DNA of 64,000 nt from Xylanibacter ruminicola. Lineage in GTDB: Bacteria > Bacteroidota > Bacteroidia > Bacteroidales > Bacteroidaceae. The notes under the pieces were generated by a model that did not search any database, was not told the origin of the DNA, and saw only the letters and a list, made by a program, of their open reading frames with translations. A program made the position numbers and the translations under genes. The stretch lies in NCBI GenBank assembly GCA_015060625.1, contig SUYC01000011.1:62001-126000 (forward strand), written 5' to 3'. This document shows, in pieces, positions 8,027 through 15,576 of this stretch (position 1 is the stretch's first letter; each line of letters begins with the position of its first letter).

Positions 8027-9177
8027 TCCTTGGTGAGTAGCTCGTAGATAAGTTTGAACCAGATGATAGCTACAGGCAATGCTTTGAGTGAATAGGGCTT
8101 GATGAGTTGGCGCCATACCTCGCGTGGAAACAGGTCGGATGGCGACATCGACGTGATGATAAAAGCGAAGATGATGAGTGCCAAGTCCCAGCGGTTGCGC
8201 TGCCAGGGACAGGTGAGATACCAAATGGCAACACCGGGCATGGCGATGATATAGCTGTACGACTCGGAACAGGTACTGAACAGCACCACCGTCATGAGCA
8301 CCGAAGCCACGATTGCCAGGCGGAATGCCTGATGGCGATACTGCGACAGGCGCAGATAAGGCAGACCGAAACCGATGGCACCTGCCAGCAGAAGCCAGAT
8401 GTCGCTATAGGTGGCGATGCCTGATATCTTGCGCACCATACCAAGCAATGAGATATTCTGACCGGCAGCAAACTGGTTGAGGTCGTTCTTGTGCACCAGC
8501 ACATCGTACCACGCGACGTACTGACTGCTGATGTAATCCACACCGAACACCAGCATGGGCAGTAGCGACAGGATGACCATCCAAGCCACAAACCAACCTA
8601 AGAACCGGCCCTTGTGCTGCGAGAAGGGGAAGAACGCCAAACCCACGATGCCGTAGATCTTGGTCACCGTGCCCAAGGCGATGAGAAACGCAGCCCAACA
8701 GTCTTTCTCCTTCTGCGTGAAGTAATAGGTGAACAGGATGCAGGCGAGAATAAGGCTGTTGCTCTCGGAATCAAGAATGCAGGTATAGGCCTCGACGGCC
8801 ACAAACCACAGAATGAACAGCTGCTGACTGCGGGTGAAAAACGACTGGCGGATGCTCCAATAGGGTACCAGCGTGATGAGCAACATCCAGATGAGGCGCC
8901 CCAGTTGATACGGTAGTACCGCCATGGGCGCCATGAGCAGCGGGAAGAGTGGACCGTATAGAAAATAATTACCATCTTCGGGATAGATGATATAGAGCGG
9001 CATCTGTTGCCAGGCATGCCAGAAGGAGTGGTAGAAGATGGAATAATCGAGGTCGAACTTGCCCTTGAGCCAAATGCGCAACCAAGGCACGATGGCCATG
9101 ATGAGCCATGCGGCAAAAACGACACGAAAATCGCTCAGGTAGTGTTTTATCTTAGAGGTTAATACAGATTGTTTCAT
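7972..9177 (-). CDS. GT87-type (DUF2029) polytopic glycosyltransferase, second copy
   Basis: A 401-residue paralogue of the preceding protein. Shared features are an N-terminal span followed by a periplasmic loop with an acidic residue (FDLDYSIFYHSFWHAW), FLYGPLFPLLMAPM, GTVTKIYGIVGLAF and a long series of membrane spans. The ATG at 9177 (MKQSVLTSK) is chosen because the in-frame TTG further upstream falls just before the -7 box. The 3' end overlaps the first copy tail to tail by 55 bp, so each C-terminus is written over the other. The two may add different sugars, or the same sugar to different acceptors (inference). Confidence 0.85.
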   Translation of the reverse strand: MKQSVLTSKIKHYLSDFRVVFAAWLIMAIVPWLRIWLKGKFDLDYSIFYHSFWHAWQQMPLYIIYPEDGNYFLYGPLFPLLMAPMAVLPYQLGRLIWMLLITLVPYWSIRQSFFTRSQQLFILWFVAVEAYTCILDSESNSLILACILFTYYFTQKEKDCWAAFLIALGTVTKIYGIVGLAFFPFSQHKGRFLGWFVAWMVILSLLPMLVFGVDYISSQYVAWYDVLVHKNDLNQFAAGQNISLLGMVRKISGIATYSDIWLLLAGAIGFGLPYLRLSQYRHQAFRLAIVASVLMTVVLFSTCSESYSYIIAMPGVAIWYLTCPWQRNRWDLALIIFAFIITSMSPSDLFPREVWRQLIKPYSLKALPVAIIWFKLIYELLTKDYALTTAQIMRPQANVMQ

Positions 9178-9199
9178 TATCAAGGTACTTAATTCTTGG

Positions 9200-9257
9200 C
9201 AAAGATACAAAAAAAATGCATATTTTGGTATAAAAAGCTAAAAAAATTGTAACTTTG
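9200..9257. promoter_or_regulatory. Divergent promoters: second GT87 gene (minus) and HisC-like aminotransferase (plus)
   Basis: Minus strand TATCTTTG (9207-9200), 22 nt before the ATG at 9177. Plus strand TAACTTTG (9250-9257) with TTTG at 9224-9227 (22-bp spacer, slightly long), 18 nt before the ATG at 9276. Confidence 0.75.
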
Positions 9258-9275
9258 CACCCAAATAAGTTGATT

Positions 9276-10322
9276 ATGGAGAAGGAAATGAATTTTCTGG
9301 ATAGAAATGAGTTCAATTTCGAACCCAGTGAGAAGGTGGTAGAAGCTATCCGCAATTTTGACCCAAAGACATTGTGTTTTTATACCCGCATTTACGATCA
9401 GGGCAAGAAAAGCGTTGTATCGGTAAAGCTGAGCGAGATATACGGCGTACCCGAAGAGCAGGTGCTGCTAGCTTACGGTGGTGAGGACATTCTGAAGAAT
9501 GCCATTCACTACTATCTGATGAAAGGCGATAACAAGAAAATTTTGATACCCGAATACTCGTGGTGGTACTATAACAAGGTGGCTGCTGAGTGCTACGGAA
9601 CCTTTGAGATGTACCCTCTGCACGAGCAGGAGGATACCTTTGCCTACGATGTGGATGAGGTGATAGAATATACCAATCGCATACACCCCAAGATGCTGTT
9701 GTTGGCATCGCCTAACAACCCTACGGGTAATTGCTTGACTCCTGAGGAGATTGGACGAATCATGGAGAATATCCCCGAAGATACCATGGTGCTGATAGAT
9801 GAGGCTTACGCCAGCTTTATCACCACCGATACCGACTATATCGCTCCGCTGGTGAACAAATACCGCAACCTGATTATCTCGCGTACGCTGAGTAAGTTCT
9901 ACGGACTGCCTGGACTGCGTTGTGGCTTTGGCTTTATCGGTGCCGGACACGATCATTTTGTAAGCTATATCAATAAATACTTAGGCTATAACCGATTCTC
10001 GGAGGCTGTAGCACTGGCTGCACTGGATAGCGACGAGCACTACCGCCGCGTGGCTGATGATATGGAGTGGGGCCGACAGTTGTATAAAAAGGCGCTGGGC
10101 GACAAGCCTGGCTTTAAGGTATATAAGAGTGTGGCCAATTTTATCCTTATCAAATATCCTATTGAGATTAAGGAGGCCCTGCAGAAGGCGCTGGCCGACC
10201 AGAACTACAAGATTAAGTTTATGACCGACAAGGGGCTGGAGCAGTGCGTGCGTATTACCTTGGGTCGTAAGGAGCAGACACAGACGGTTGTTGACACGAT
10301 TCTGCGTGTCATCGACAAATGA
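9276..10322 (+). CDS. HisC-like class I/II aminotransferase, probably for a phosphorylated amino alcohol
   Basis: A 348-residue fold-type I PLP enzyme. SPNNPTG (145-151), the PLP-ring DEAY (175-178) and the Schiff-base Lys207 in SRTLSKFYGLPGLRCGF are all present. It resembles histidinol-phosphate aminotransferase and threonine-phosphate decarboxylase, but no his or cob genes are near. Instead it is 3 bp from a LicC-like nucleotidyltransferase and close to licD. HisC-like enzymes of Campylobacter capsule loci (Cj1436/Cj1437) are known to make ethanolamine phosphate or serinol phosphate, which are then activated as CDP derivatives. A similar role is my inference. Plain HisC remains possible. 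Confidence 0.8.
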   Translation: MEKEMNFLDRNEFNFEPSEKVVEAIRNFDPKTLCFYTRIYDQGKKSVVSVKLSEIYGVPEEQVLLAYGGEDILKNAIHYYLMKGDNKKILIPEYSWWYYNKVAAECYGTFEMYPLHEQEDTFAYDVDEVIEYTNRIHPKMLLLASPNNPTGNCLTPEEIGRIMENIPEDTMVLIDEAYASFITTDTDYIAPLVNKYRNLIISRTLSKFYGLPGLRCGFGFIGAGHDHFVSYINKYLGYNRFSEAVALAALDSDEHYRRVADDMEWGRQLYKKALGDKPGFKVYKSVANFILIKYPIEIKEALQKALADQNYKIKFMTDKGLEQCVRITLGRKEQTQTVVDTILRVIDK

Positions 10323-10325
10323 TAA

Positions 10326-11063
10326 TTGACAATGATGATAGGTGTGATATTGGCAGCGGGGATGGCCAAGAGACTGCGCCCGCTTACAGATACAAAGCCC
10401 AAGTGCCTGCTGGAAGTGGGCGGTAAAACGCTGTTGCAGCGTACGGTCGATGCGATGATAAGCGCTGGCGCGCAAGAGCTTGTGGTGGTAACAGGCTATC
10501 GCGAAAACATGATTCGCGAATTCCTCACTATTCACTATCCACTCGTCACGATCCACTTCATCGACAACGTCGATTATGAGCATAACAACAACATTTTCTC
10601 GTTGTGGCTGGCCATGCAGCAGTGGCATGGCAGCGAGGTGCTGCTGATGGATAGCGATATTCTGTGCGATCCGGAAGCGGTTCGTCGCGTTGCCCGCAAA
10701 ACCAACCCTGCCTTAGCCATGCAGCAGCACGAGCTGGGCGAGGAGGAGATGAAAATCGTGGTTGACGAGGCTGGACGTATCACCGAAATCAGTAAGACCT
10801 GCAAGGTGGCCGATGCCATCGGCGAGAGTGTGGGTATCGAGAAGATGACGCCTGCTTATACCGATGCACTCTATCAGGAACTGCGCAAGATGATACTCGA
10901 CGAGGGGCTCATCGACATCTTCTACGAGCGCGCCTTTGAGCGCCTGATACCTCAGGGACATACCTTCGAAGTGGTGGATACCACCGACCTGTTCAGTTAT
11001 GAACTTGACACCCCCGAAGACTTGGAAAAGGCTTCGGCTGCATTACCTCAAGAATTGTATTGA
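10326..11063 (+). CDS. LicC-like nucleotidyltransferase (phospho-amino-alcohol cytidylyltransferase candidate)
   Basis: A 245-residue sugar-nucleotidyltransferase fold with the N-terminal signature ILAAGMAKRLRPLTDTKPKC (residues 5-24), the Lys of KPKCLLEVGG, and the metal site MDSDILCD. The pattern EHNNNIFSLWLA and the short length without a hexapeptide-repeat tail match CTP:phosphocholine cytidylyltransferases and relatives rather than hexose-1-phosphate enzymes. It directly follows the HisC-like gene (3 bp), so both are surely one unit. It would activate the phosphorylated product of that enzyme with CTP, for transfer by LicD (inference). A hexose-1-phosphate substrate is the main alternative. 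Confidence 0.85.
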   Translation: MTMMIGVILAAGMAKRLRPLTDTKPKCLLEVGGKTLLQRTVDAMISAGAQELVVVTGYRENMIREFLTIHYPLVTIHFIDNVDYEHNNNIFSLWLAMQQWHGSEVLLMDSDILCDPEAVRRVARKTNPALAMQQHELGEEEMKIVVDEAGRITEISKTCKVADAIGESVGIEKMTPAYTDALYQELRKMILDEGLIDIFYERAFERLIPQGHTFEVVDTTDLFSYELDTPEDLEKASAALPQELY

Positions 11064-11067
11064 TGGT

Positions 11068-11775
11068 TTATGCGCCTCTTAGTTTACACATCCAGTAGGT
11101 AAACAAGAGTCTTGGCAGGAGTTTCAGTTTTTCTTTCCAGTTGTCTATTTCACATACCACAAGAATGTTGTCATAGAGCCCTTTCGAACGGTGTGCATTT
11201 GATACGCCTGTGGTATCGAATACAGCGATGGGAAAGTCTAAACGCAGAAACTTCTTTTTTGCGAGATATAATTGTTTCATTTGTTTAAAGTCTGCCGACA
11301 TCTTGTGATTTTCGTCAAAGGGAAACTCTTTTAGGCAAATGGTACTAACGAAAGCACTTTGGTGACAGAAATACATGCGGTGGCTGTTATGCGGCGGTTC
11401 TGCACGTTTAATCGTTTTACCTTTAATCACATCACCATAAATAACGTCTGCATAGTGATCTTTTCTGAATACTTTACTGATGACGTCATGAGAAGCGAAA
11501 GTATCACCTGCATTCATAAAGATAACCCATTCCCCTTTGGTCATTCTGATACCTTTATTCATGGCATTATATATGCCGTCATCTGGTTCAGATATCCACC
11601 TTATTCCAGTGGTAGCGCTTAACAGTTCTTTTGTTCCGTCTGTCGAAGCACCATCAATAATCAGGTAGTCAATCGCCTGATAGTCTTGACTTTTTACGCT
11701 GGTGATAGTTTTTTTTAACTGTAACTTGTTGTTTCTACATATAGTTACTACGGTTACTAAAGGAAGTCTACTCAT
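11068..11775 (-). CDS. Glycosyltransferase family 2 (WcaA/colanic-type)
   Basis: A 235-residue GT-A enzyme: TVVTICRNN, SQDYQAIDYLIIDGASTDGT, SEPDDGIYNAMNKGI, the metal-binding region MNAGD and GDVIKG. The pattern is that of small inverting GT2 proteins in exopolysaccharide clusters. No membrane spans. It overlaps licD by 8 bp and is its downstream operon partner; it ends 4 bp from the convergent cytidylyltransferase gene. It probably adds one sugar in the cytosol to a lipid-linked glycan. Sugar specificity is not readable. Confidence 0.9.
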   Translation of the reverse strand: MSRLPLVTVVTICRNNKLQLKKTITSVKSQDYQAIDYLIIDGASTDGTKELLSATTGIRWISEPDDGIYNAMNKGIRMTKGEWVIFMNAGDTFASHDVISKVFRKDHYADVIYGDVIKGKTIKRAEPPHNSHRMYFCHQSAFVSTICLKEFPFDENHKMSADFKQMKQLYLAKKKFLRLDFPIAVFDTTGVSNAHRSKGLYDNILVVCEIDNWKEKLKLLPRLLFTYWMCKLRGA

Positions 11776-12607
11776 GGTGCTTTACAAATTTACGGGTATC
11801 ATGATAGGCCCTATAGGGCATGTTGTAGTCAAGATAGAAGAAATTATGCTGTCGTTGTTCGTCGTGCTTGGGAATGGTCATATAGTCGCCGTATTTGTTG
11901 GCAAGATATTTGTCCCAATGTTCTAGCCCCATCAGCAGGCAATCCTCAAACTTGATAGGTGTGGGTTCGCCGAGAATGGATTTATCCATAATGCCAGAAA
12001 AACCGTCATCGTAGTCAAGTATCTTTTTACTACTGTCGTAATCGTATTTTACTCTGATTCGTCTGATGGCTGCCTGTAGTTCTTTGTGTGTAAACAATGC
12101 CTGTATGGTTTTGATAATTAGAGAGTCAAAGCCATGTCCATGCTTGTACGGGTTTCTGTGCACATAATAGATTAGACGGTCTGTTATGGCGTAACGCATA
12201 CAGTTAAGTTTCTGTGCAAATCTTGTTGATGGAACACCATCAAGTGGAAATACATCGATATATACACCTCCGAGATAATCGCTATGTTCGCGTTCGATAA
12301 GTGTTGTTGATGCGTCAATAATCTTTCCGAATCCACCCGGGTAGTTGGGGTCGGTCTCGGCACATACGGCTTCGAAGGGTTGGGGTAGCCACTCGTGGGC
12401 GTGCGCCATCAGCGTGTCGTAATCCTTGCGGGGCATGGCGATATCCATATCGTCGTCCCAGGGGATGAAACCCTTGTGACGTACTGCACCCAGCATGGTG
12501 CCTGCCCACAGGTAGTAGCGCAGGTGGTGTTCCTGACAGACTTGATCGACGGCCTGAAGAATCTTCAGAATGTGGAGTTGAAGCGGACGGATATCGTAAC
12601 TTGCCAT
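11768..12607 (-). CDS. LicD family phosphotransferase
   Basis: A 279-residue LicD/fukutin-type protein, which transfers phosphocholine or another phosphorylated small alcohol from a CDP carrier onto a glycan. The hallmark is residues about 35-58: WAGTMLGAVRHKGFIPW followed by the acidic DDDMDIAM (51-58) that binds metal. The ATG at 12607 (MASYDIRPLQ) fits the family start, and the promoter lies 33 nt upstream. No choline kinase or choline importer is in the window, so phosphocholine itself is not favoured. The HisC-like and LicC-like genes nearby suggest a locally made CDP-amino-alcohol as donor (inference). Confidence 0.92.
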   Translation of the reverse strand: MASYDIRPLQLHILKILQAVDQVCQEHHLRYYLWAGTMLGAVRHKGFIPWDDDMDIAMPRKDYDTLMAHAHEWLPQPFEAVCAETDPNYPGGFGKIIDASTTLIEREHSDYLGGVYIDVFPLDGVPSTRFAQKLNCMRYAITDRLIYYVHRNPYKHGHGFDSLIIKTIQALFTHKELQAAIRRIRVKYDYDSSKKILDYDDGFSGIMDKSILGEPTPIKFEDCLLMGLEHWDKYLANKYGDYMTIPKHDEQRQHNFFYLDYNMPYRAYHDTRKFVKHHE

Positions 12608-12640
12608 ATAAACTATTGTTAATTGTATAAATTTTCGTGG

Positions 12641-12710
12641 CAAAGGTACGCAAAAAACTGCATATTTCAATCAAAACGCTTGTGAGATTGCAAATAATTA
12701 TATAATTTTG
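12641..12710. promoter_or_regulatory. Divergent promoters: licD (minus) and LpxL-like acyltransferase (plus)
   Basis: Minus strand TACCTTTG (12648-12641) for licD. Plus strand TAATTTTG (12703-12710) with a partial TTG at 12680-12682 (20-bp spacer) for the acyltransferase. The plus box ends only 5 nt before the ATG at 12716, so that transcript is probably leaderless. Confidence 0.75.
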
Positions 12711-12715
12711 CATCC

Positions 12716-13690
12716 ATGAAGGTACTCTACTATATTGTTTTAGCCGTTTGGTATGTGTTCTCGTTATTGCCCTTACGCGTACATTATATTATCAGCGACC
12801 TGCTGTTCTGGTTGTTGTATGGCGTGTTGGGCTATCGTAAAAAGGTTATCAGACGCAACATCAAAGAGTCGTTCCCCGAGAAAACCGATGACGAGAGATA
12901 CAGGATTGAACGCGGGTTCTACCACTTCTTCTGCGACTATATCGTGGAGAGTGTGAAACTGATGACGATGAGCCCCGAGAACCTGAAGCGACGCATGGTG
13001 TTTAAAGGGGCTGAACTGGTTGACGAGGTCATCGAGTCGGGACAGTCGTGCGCCGTGTATCTGGGGCATCTGTGCAACTGGGAGTGGATAACATCGCTAC
13101 CGCTTTGGGTGACACCTAAGGCTCAGTGCGGACAGATATACCATCCGATTGAGAACCGCGATTTCGACCGTCTGTTCCTGAGATCGCGCCAGCGTATGGG
13201 GGCCGTTTGTATCCCCATGCAGGATACCTTGCGCAAGATGGTGGAATACCGTAGGGCTAAGCAGCCTATCGTGATTGGCTTTATCTCGGATCAGAAGCCT
13301 CATTGGGTGAACATCCATCACTGGATAGATTTCCTGCATCACGACACACCTGTGCTCACGGGTACCGAGCGTATTGCCAAGAAAATGAACTATGCCGTGT
13401 TCTTCATGGATGTGCGCAGGGTGAAGCGTGGCTACTATGAGGCTGAGTTTATCCCCATGACACGCGAACCACAACAGCTGAAGGATTACGAACTCACGGA
13501 TATGTACTTCGACCTGTTGGAGAAGAGTATCAAGCGGGCGCCTGAATTCTGGTTGTGGAGTCACGATCGCTGGAAGCGTACGCGCGCTGAGTTTAACGAG
13601 CGTTTTGAGGTGATCGACGGTAAGGTGATAGCTAAGGATCATCCCGACAATAAGCCCGCGCCTCCCAAGAAACCTTGGTATAAGTTCTAA
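12716..13690 (+). CDS. LpxL/HtrB-type lipid acyltransferase
   Basis: A 324-residue inner-membrane protein of the lysophospholipid acyltransferase superfamily. An N-terminal membrane anchor (YYIVLAVWYVFSLLPLRV) leads into RRNIKESFPEKT and the catalytic HX4D/E motif in YLGHLCNWEWITSLP, then GFISDQKPH. This is the pattern of late lipid A acyltransferases, which add secondary acyl chains to Kdo-lipid A. In Bacteroidota one such enzyme usually gives the fifth acyl chain; whether this is that enzyme or acts on another lipid (for example an amino lipid) is open. Its stop codon overlaps the end of the convergent transferase gene by 4 bp. Confidence 0.88.
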   Translation: MKVLYYIVLAVWYVFSLLPLRVHYIISDLLFWLLYGVLGYRKKVIRRNIKESFPEKTDDERYRIERGFYHFFCDYIVESVKLMTMSPENLKRRMVFKGAELVDEVIESGQSCAVYLGHLCNWEWITSLPLWVTPKAQCGQIYHPIENRDFDRLFLRSRQRMGAVCIPMQDTLRKMVEYRRAKQPIVIGFISDQKPHWVNIHHWIDFLHHDTPVLTGTERIAKKMNYAVFFMDVRRVKRGYYEAEFIPMTREPQQLKDYELTDMYFDLLEKSIKRAPEFWLWSHDRWKRTRAEFNERFEVIDGKVIAKDHPDNKPAPPKKPWYKF

Positions 13691-15576
13691 AGCAACTTGT
13701 TTTTGGTCATGCGCATCATATATTGTTGTATGATGGCTTTCAGCTCGCGCTCCATCTGCGCCTGCTGAGGTACCTTGCCCTTCAGGTTGTGCTGCATCAG
13801 ACGGTCGGTTAACTGGTAAACACCCTTGGTTTGTTTGCCGTCGAACTGAAGCACATAACCGTATTTTACGTACTGATAAATGCCGTTCAGGTAGTTAACC
13901 GCCCACGTGTCGTTGGCGGGTGTGTTCAGTACGTCGATACCAAAGGCCATATAGGGCTTAGAGTAGCCTAACATGCCTAAGATGGTGGGCATGATATCTA
14001 TCTGCTGGGCAATCTTCTCTTCCATTCGGCCTACAGGCTGCGAAGGATCGTAGATGATGATGGGCGAACAGAATCCACCCAGATCGCTCTGATATTCAGC
14101 GTGGTCGCTCTGGTTGGTATGGTCGCTGGTAAGCACAAAGATGGTGTTAGAAAACCAAGGCTGCTTACGGGCGGTGGCAAAGAACTTGCCAAGGGCCATA
14201 TCGGTATAGCGGATGCACTTCTGGATGGGCAGATGCTCCTCGGGGAACTGTGCCTTATACTGCTCGGGGATGGCGAATGGATGGTGACTGGAAGCCGAGA
14301 AGATAGCCGTCATAAACGGCTGCTGCATCTTACTCATCTCCTCAGCATAATACTGGAAGAAAGGCTCGTCCCAGATGGCCCAGGTACCATCGAAATCGTT
14401 AGTGCCACGAGCAGCCTCGTATTCGGTACGACCGTAATAACGCTGGAAACCCGTCTTCTTGGCAAAGGCCTCGAAGCCCATCGAACCATTCTGGGCCCCA
14501 TGGAAGAAAGCTGTCTGGTATCCCTCGTTACCCAAGATGCCAGCCAGACCGGTATAATCGTTCATCGAGGCTGGGGTGAGGAAGAACGGCTCAACAAACA
14601 TAGGGATGCTGGAGAGGATGCTGGGCATACCGTCGATACTCTTTCGGCCGTTACAGAAACTGTAGCGGAAGGTGGTGCTGTGGGCAATGAGCGAATCAAC
14701 ACAAGGGGTATAGCCCTTGTACTTACCGCCCTCTAAATCGTGATTGAGTGCACCGATATACTCGCGACCGAAACTCTCGATAATCAAAACAACAACGTTC
14801 TTTCTAGAAAATCTAGAATCTCTAGTTAGTTTAGCCTGATGGAGCGGCGAATAAACTGCCTCCATTTCTGCATCGCTCTGATAATAGTTGGGCACAGTGA
14901 ATACGCTTTTGCCAATGGTGCGGATGAGCGAGAAGGGGGTGTTGAGCACCAAGGCGGCATCGGTAGGATGCTGGGCGTACTGGTTGGCATTTGATACGGT
15001 GATGGGGCGAACGGCTGTGGTAAAACCGCCACGCATGCCGGCAATACTCAGAGGTGCGATAAGCAGCAAGCTGGCTAAGTTGGCTGCATGCTTGCGTCGG
15101 GGCTGGGCATACAGCTTGTAGAGAGCTATCATCACTACAGCAAACAGCAGTACCAGATACCAGTGGTTGATGAACTCGGTGCCAAAAATGCTACCTAAGT
15201 TGCCCTCGTTCGAGAACTCGCCGAACACCGTTGTAGTGGTGCGGCGCATGGTGTATTGGAAATAAACCGCATCGCCTAGGTTGATGGCTAAAGCAAGACC
15301 GTTGATGATGAGATACAGCCACTTAAGGGCTTTCTGACCTTTCAGCGTAAATGCCCCAACGGCTATCATCAGCACCACATAAAGCGCATTGGTATAAACA
15401 ATGGCTGAGGTGTCGAACAAGAGTCCGCCACAGAATACATCACTGTTATAATGGAGCAGTTGGGCGTTTTCGAAGAAATATGCCAATCGGGCTATCTGGT
15501 AAACCACATAGACTAACAGGATGTTCCAGATAACGGCCACGATAGGGGCGTAGGGCTTGCTGAGAAGATGTTTCAT
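13687..15576 (-). CDS. LtaS-like membrane phospho-headgroup transferase, copy with Ser nucleophile
   Basis: A 629-residue protein: about five N-terminal membrane spans, then a periplasmic alkaline-phosphatase/sulfatase-fold domain from about residue 258. Visible active-site elements are the metal ligand E267 in LIIESFGREYIG, the presumed nucleophile S313 in GRKSIDGMPS, and TSDHTNQSDH. LtaS-type enzymes move glycerol phosphate, and related enzymes move phosphoethanolamine, from phospholipids to glycans. A Gram-negative host makes lipoteichoic acid synthesis unlikely; headgroup transfer to LPS, capsule or glucan is more likely. Residues 250-259 are encoded by a CTAG-rich repeat. It overlaps the next upstream gene by 4 bp (ATGA). 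Confidence 0.85.
   Translation of the reverse strand: MKHLLSKPYAPIVAVIWNILLVYVVYQIARLAYFFENAQLLHYNSDVFCGGLLFDTSAIVYTNALYVVLMIAVGAFTLKGQKALKWLYLIINGLALAINLGDAVYFQYTMRRTTTTVFGEFSNEGNLGSIFGTEFINHWYLVLLFAVVMIALYKLYAQPRRKHAANLASLLLIAPLSIAGMRGGFTTAVRPITVSNANQYAQHPTDAALVLNTPFSLIRTIGKSVFTVPNYYQSDAEMEAVYSPLHQAKLTRDSRFSRKNVVVLIIESFGREYIGALNHDLEGGKYKGYTPCVDSLIAHSTTFRYSFCNGRKSIDGMPSILSSIPMFVEPFFLTPASMNDYTGLAGILGNEGYQTAFFHGAQNGSMGFEAFAKKTGFQRYYGRTEYEAARGTNDFDGTWAIWDEPFFQYYAEEMSKMQQPFMTAIFSASSHHPFAIPEQYKAQFPEEHLPIQKCIRYTDMALGKFFATARKQPWFSNTIFVLTSDHTNQSDHAEYQSDLGGFCSPIIIYDPSQPVGRMEEKIAQQIDIMPTILGMLGYSKPYMAFGIDVLNTPANDTWAVNYLNGIYQYVKYGYVLQFDGKQTKGVYQLTDRLMQHNLKGKVPQQAQMERELKAIIQQYMMRMTKNKLL
14806..14830. repeat. 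CTAG-rich cluster inside the LtaS-like gene
   Basis: Three CTAG tetranucleotides within about 25 bp (TTCTAGAAAATCTAGAATC and CTCTAGTTAG), in frame with the coding sequence. It encodes the linker between the membrane part and the catalytic domain. Similar clusters occur at 16684-16709, 19906-19935 and 46812-46871. Confidence 0.6.

Noticed and set aside
9178..9210. Longer starts using TTG for several genes (gtrA at 5113, deacetylase at 5146, GT87 at 9210, aminotransferase at 9255, AEC at 51064, regulator at 53826)
   Set aside because: In each case the TTG lies in or beside the -7 box TAnnTTTG, so it cannot be in the mRNA or is at its very edge; a good ATG follows shortly.
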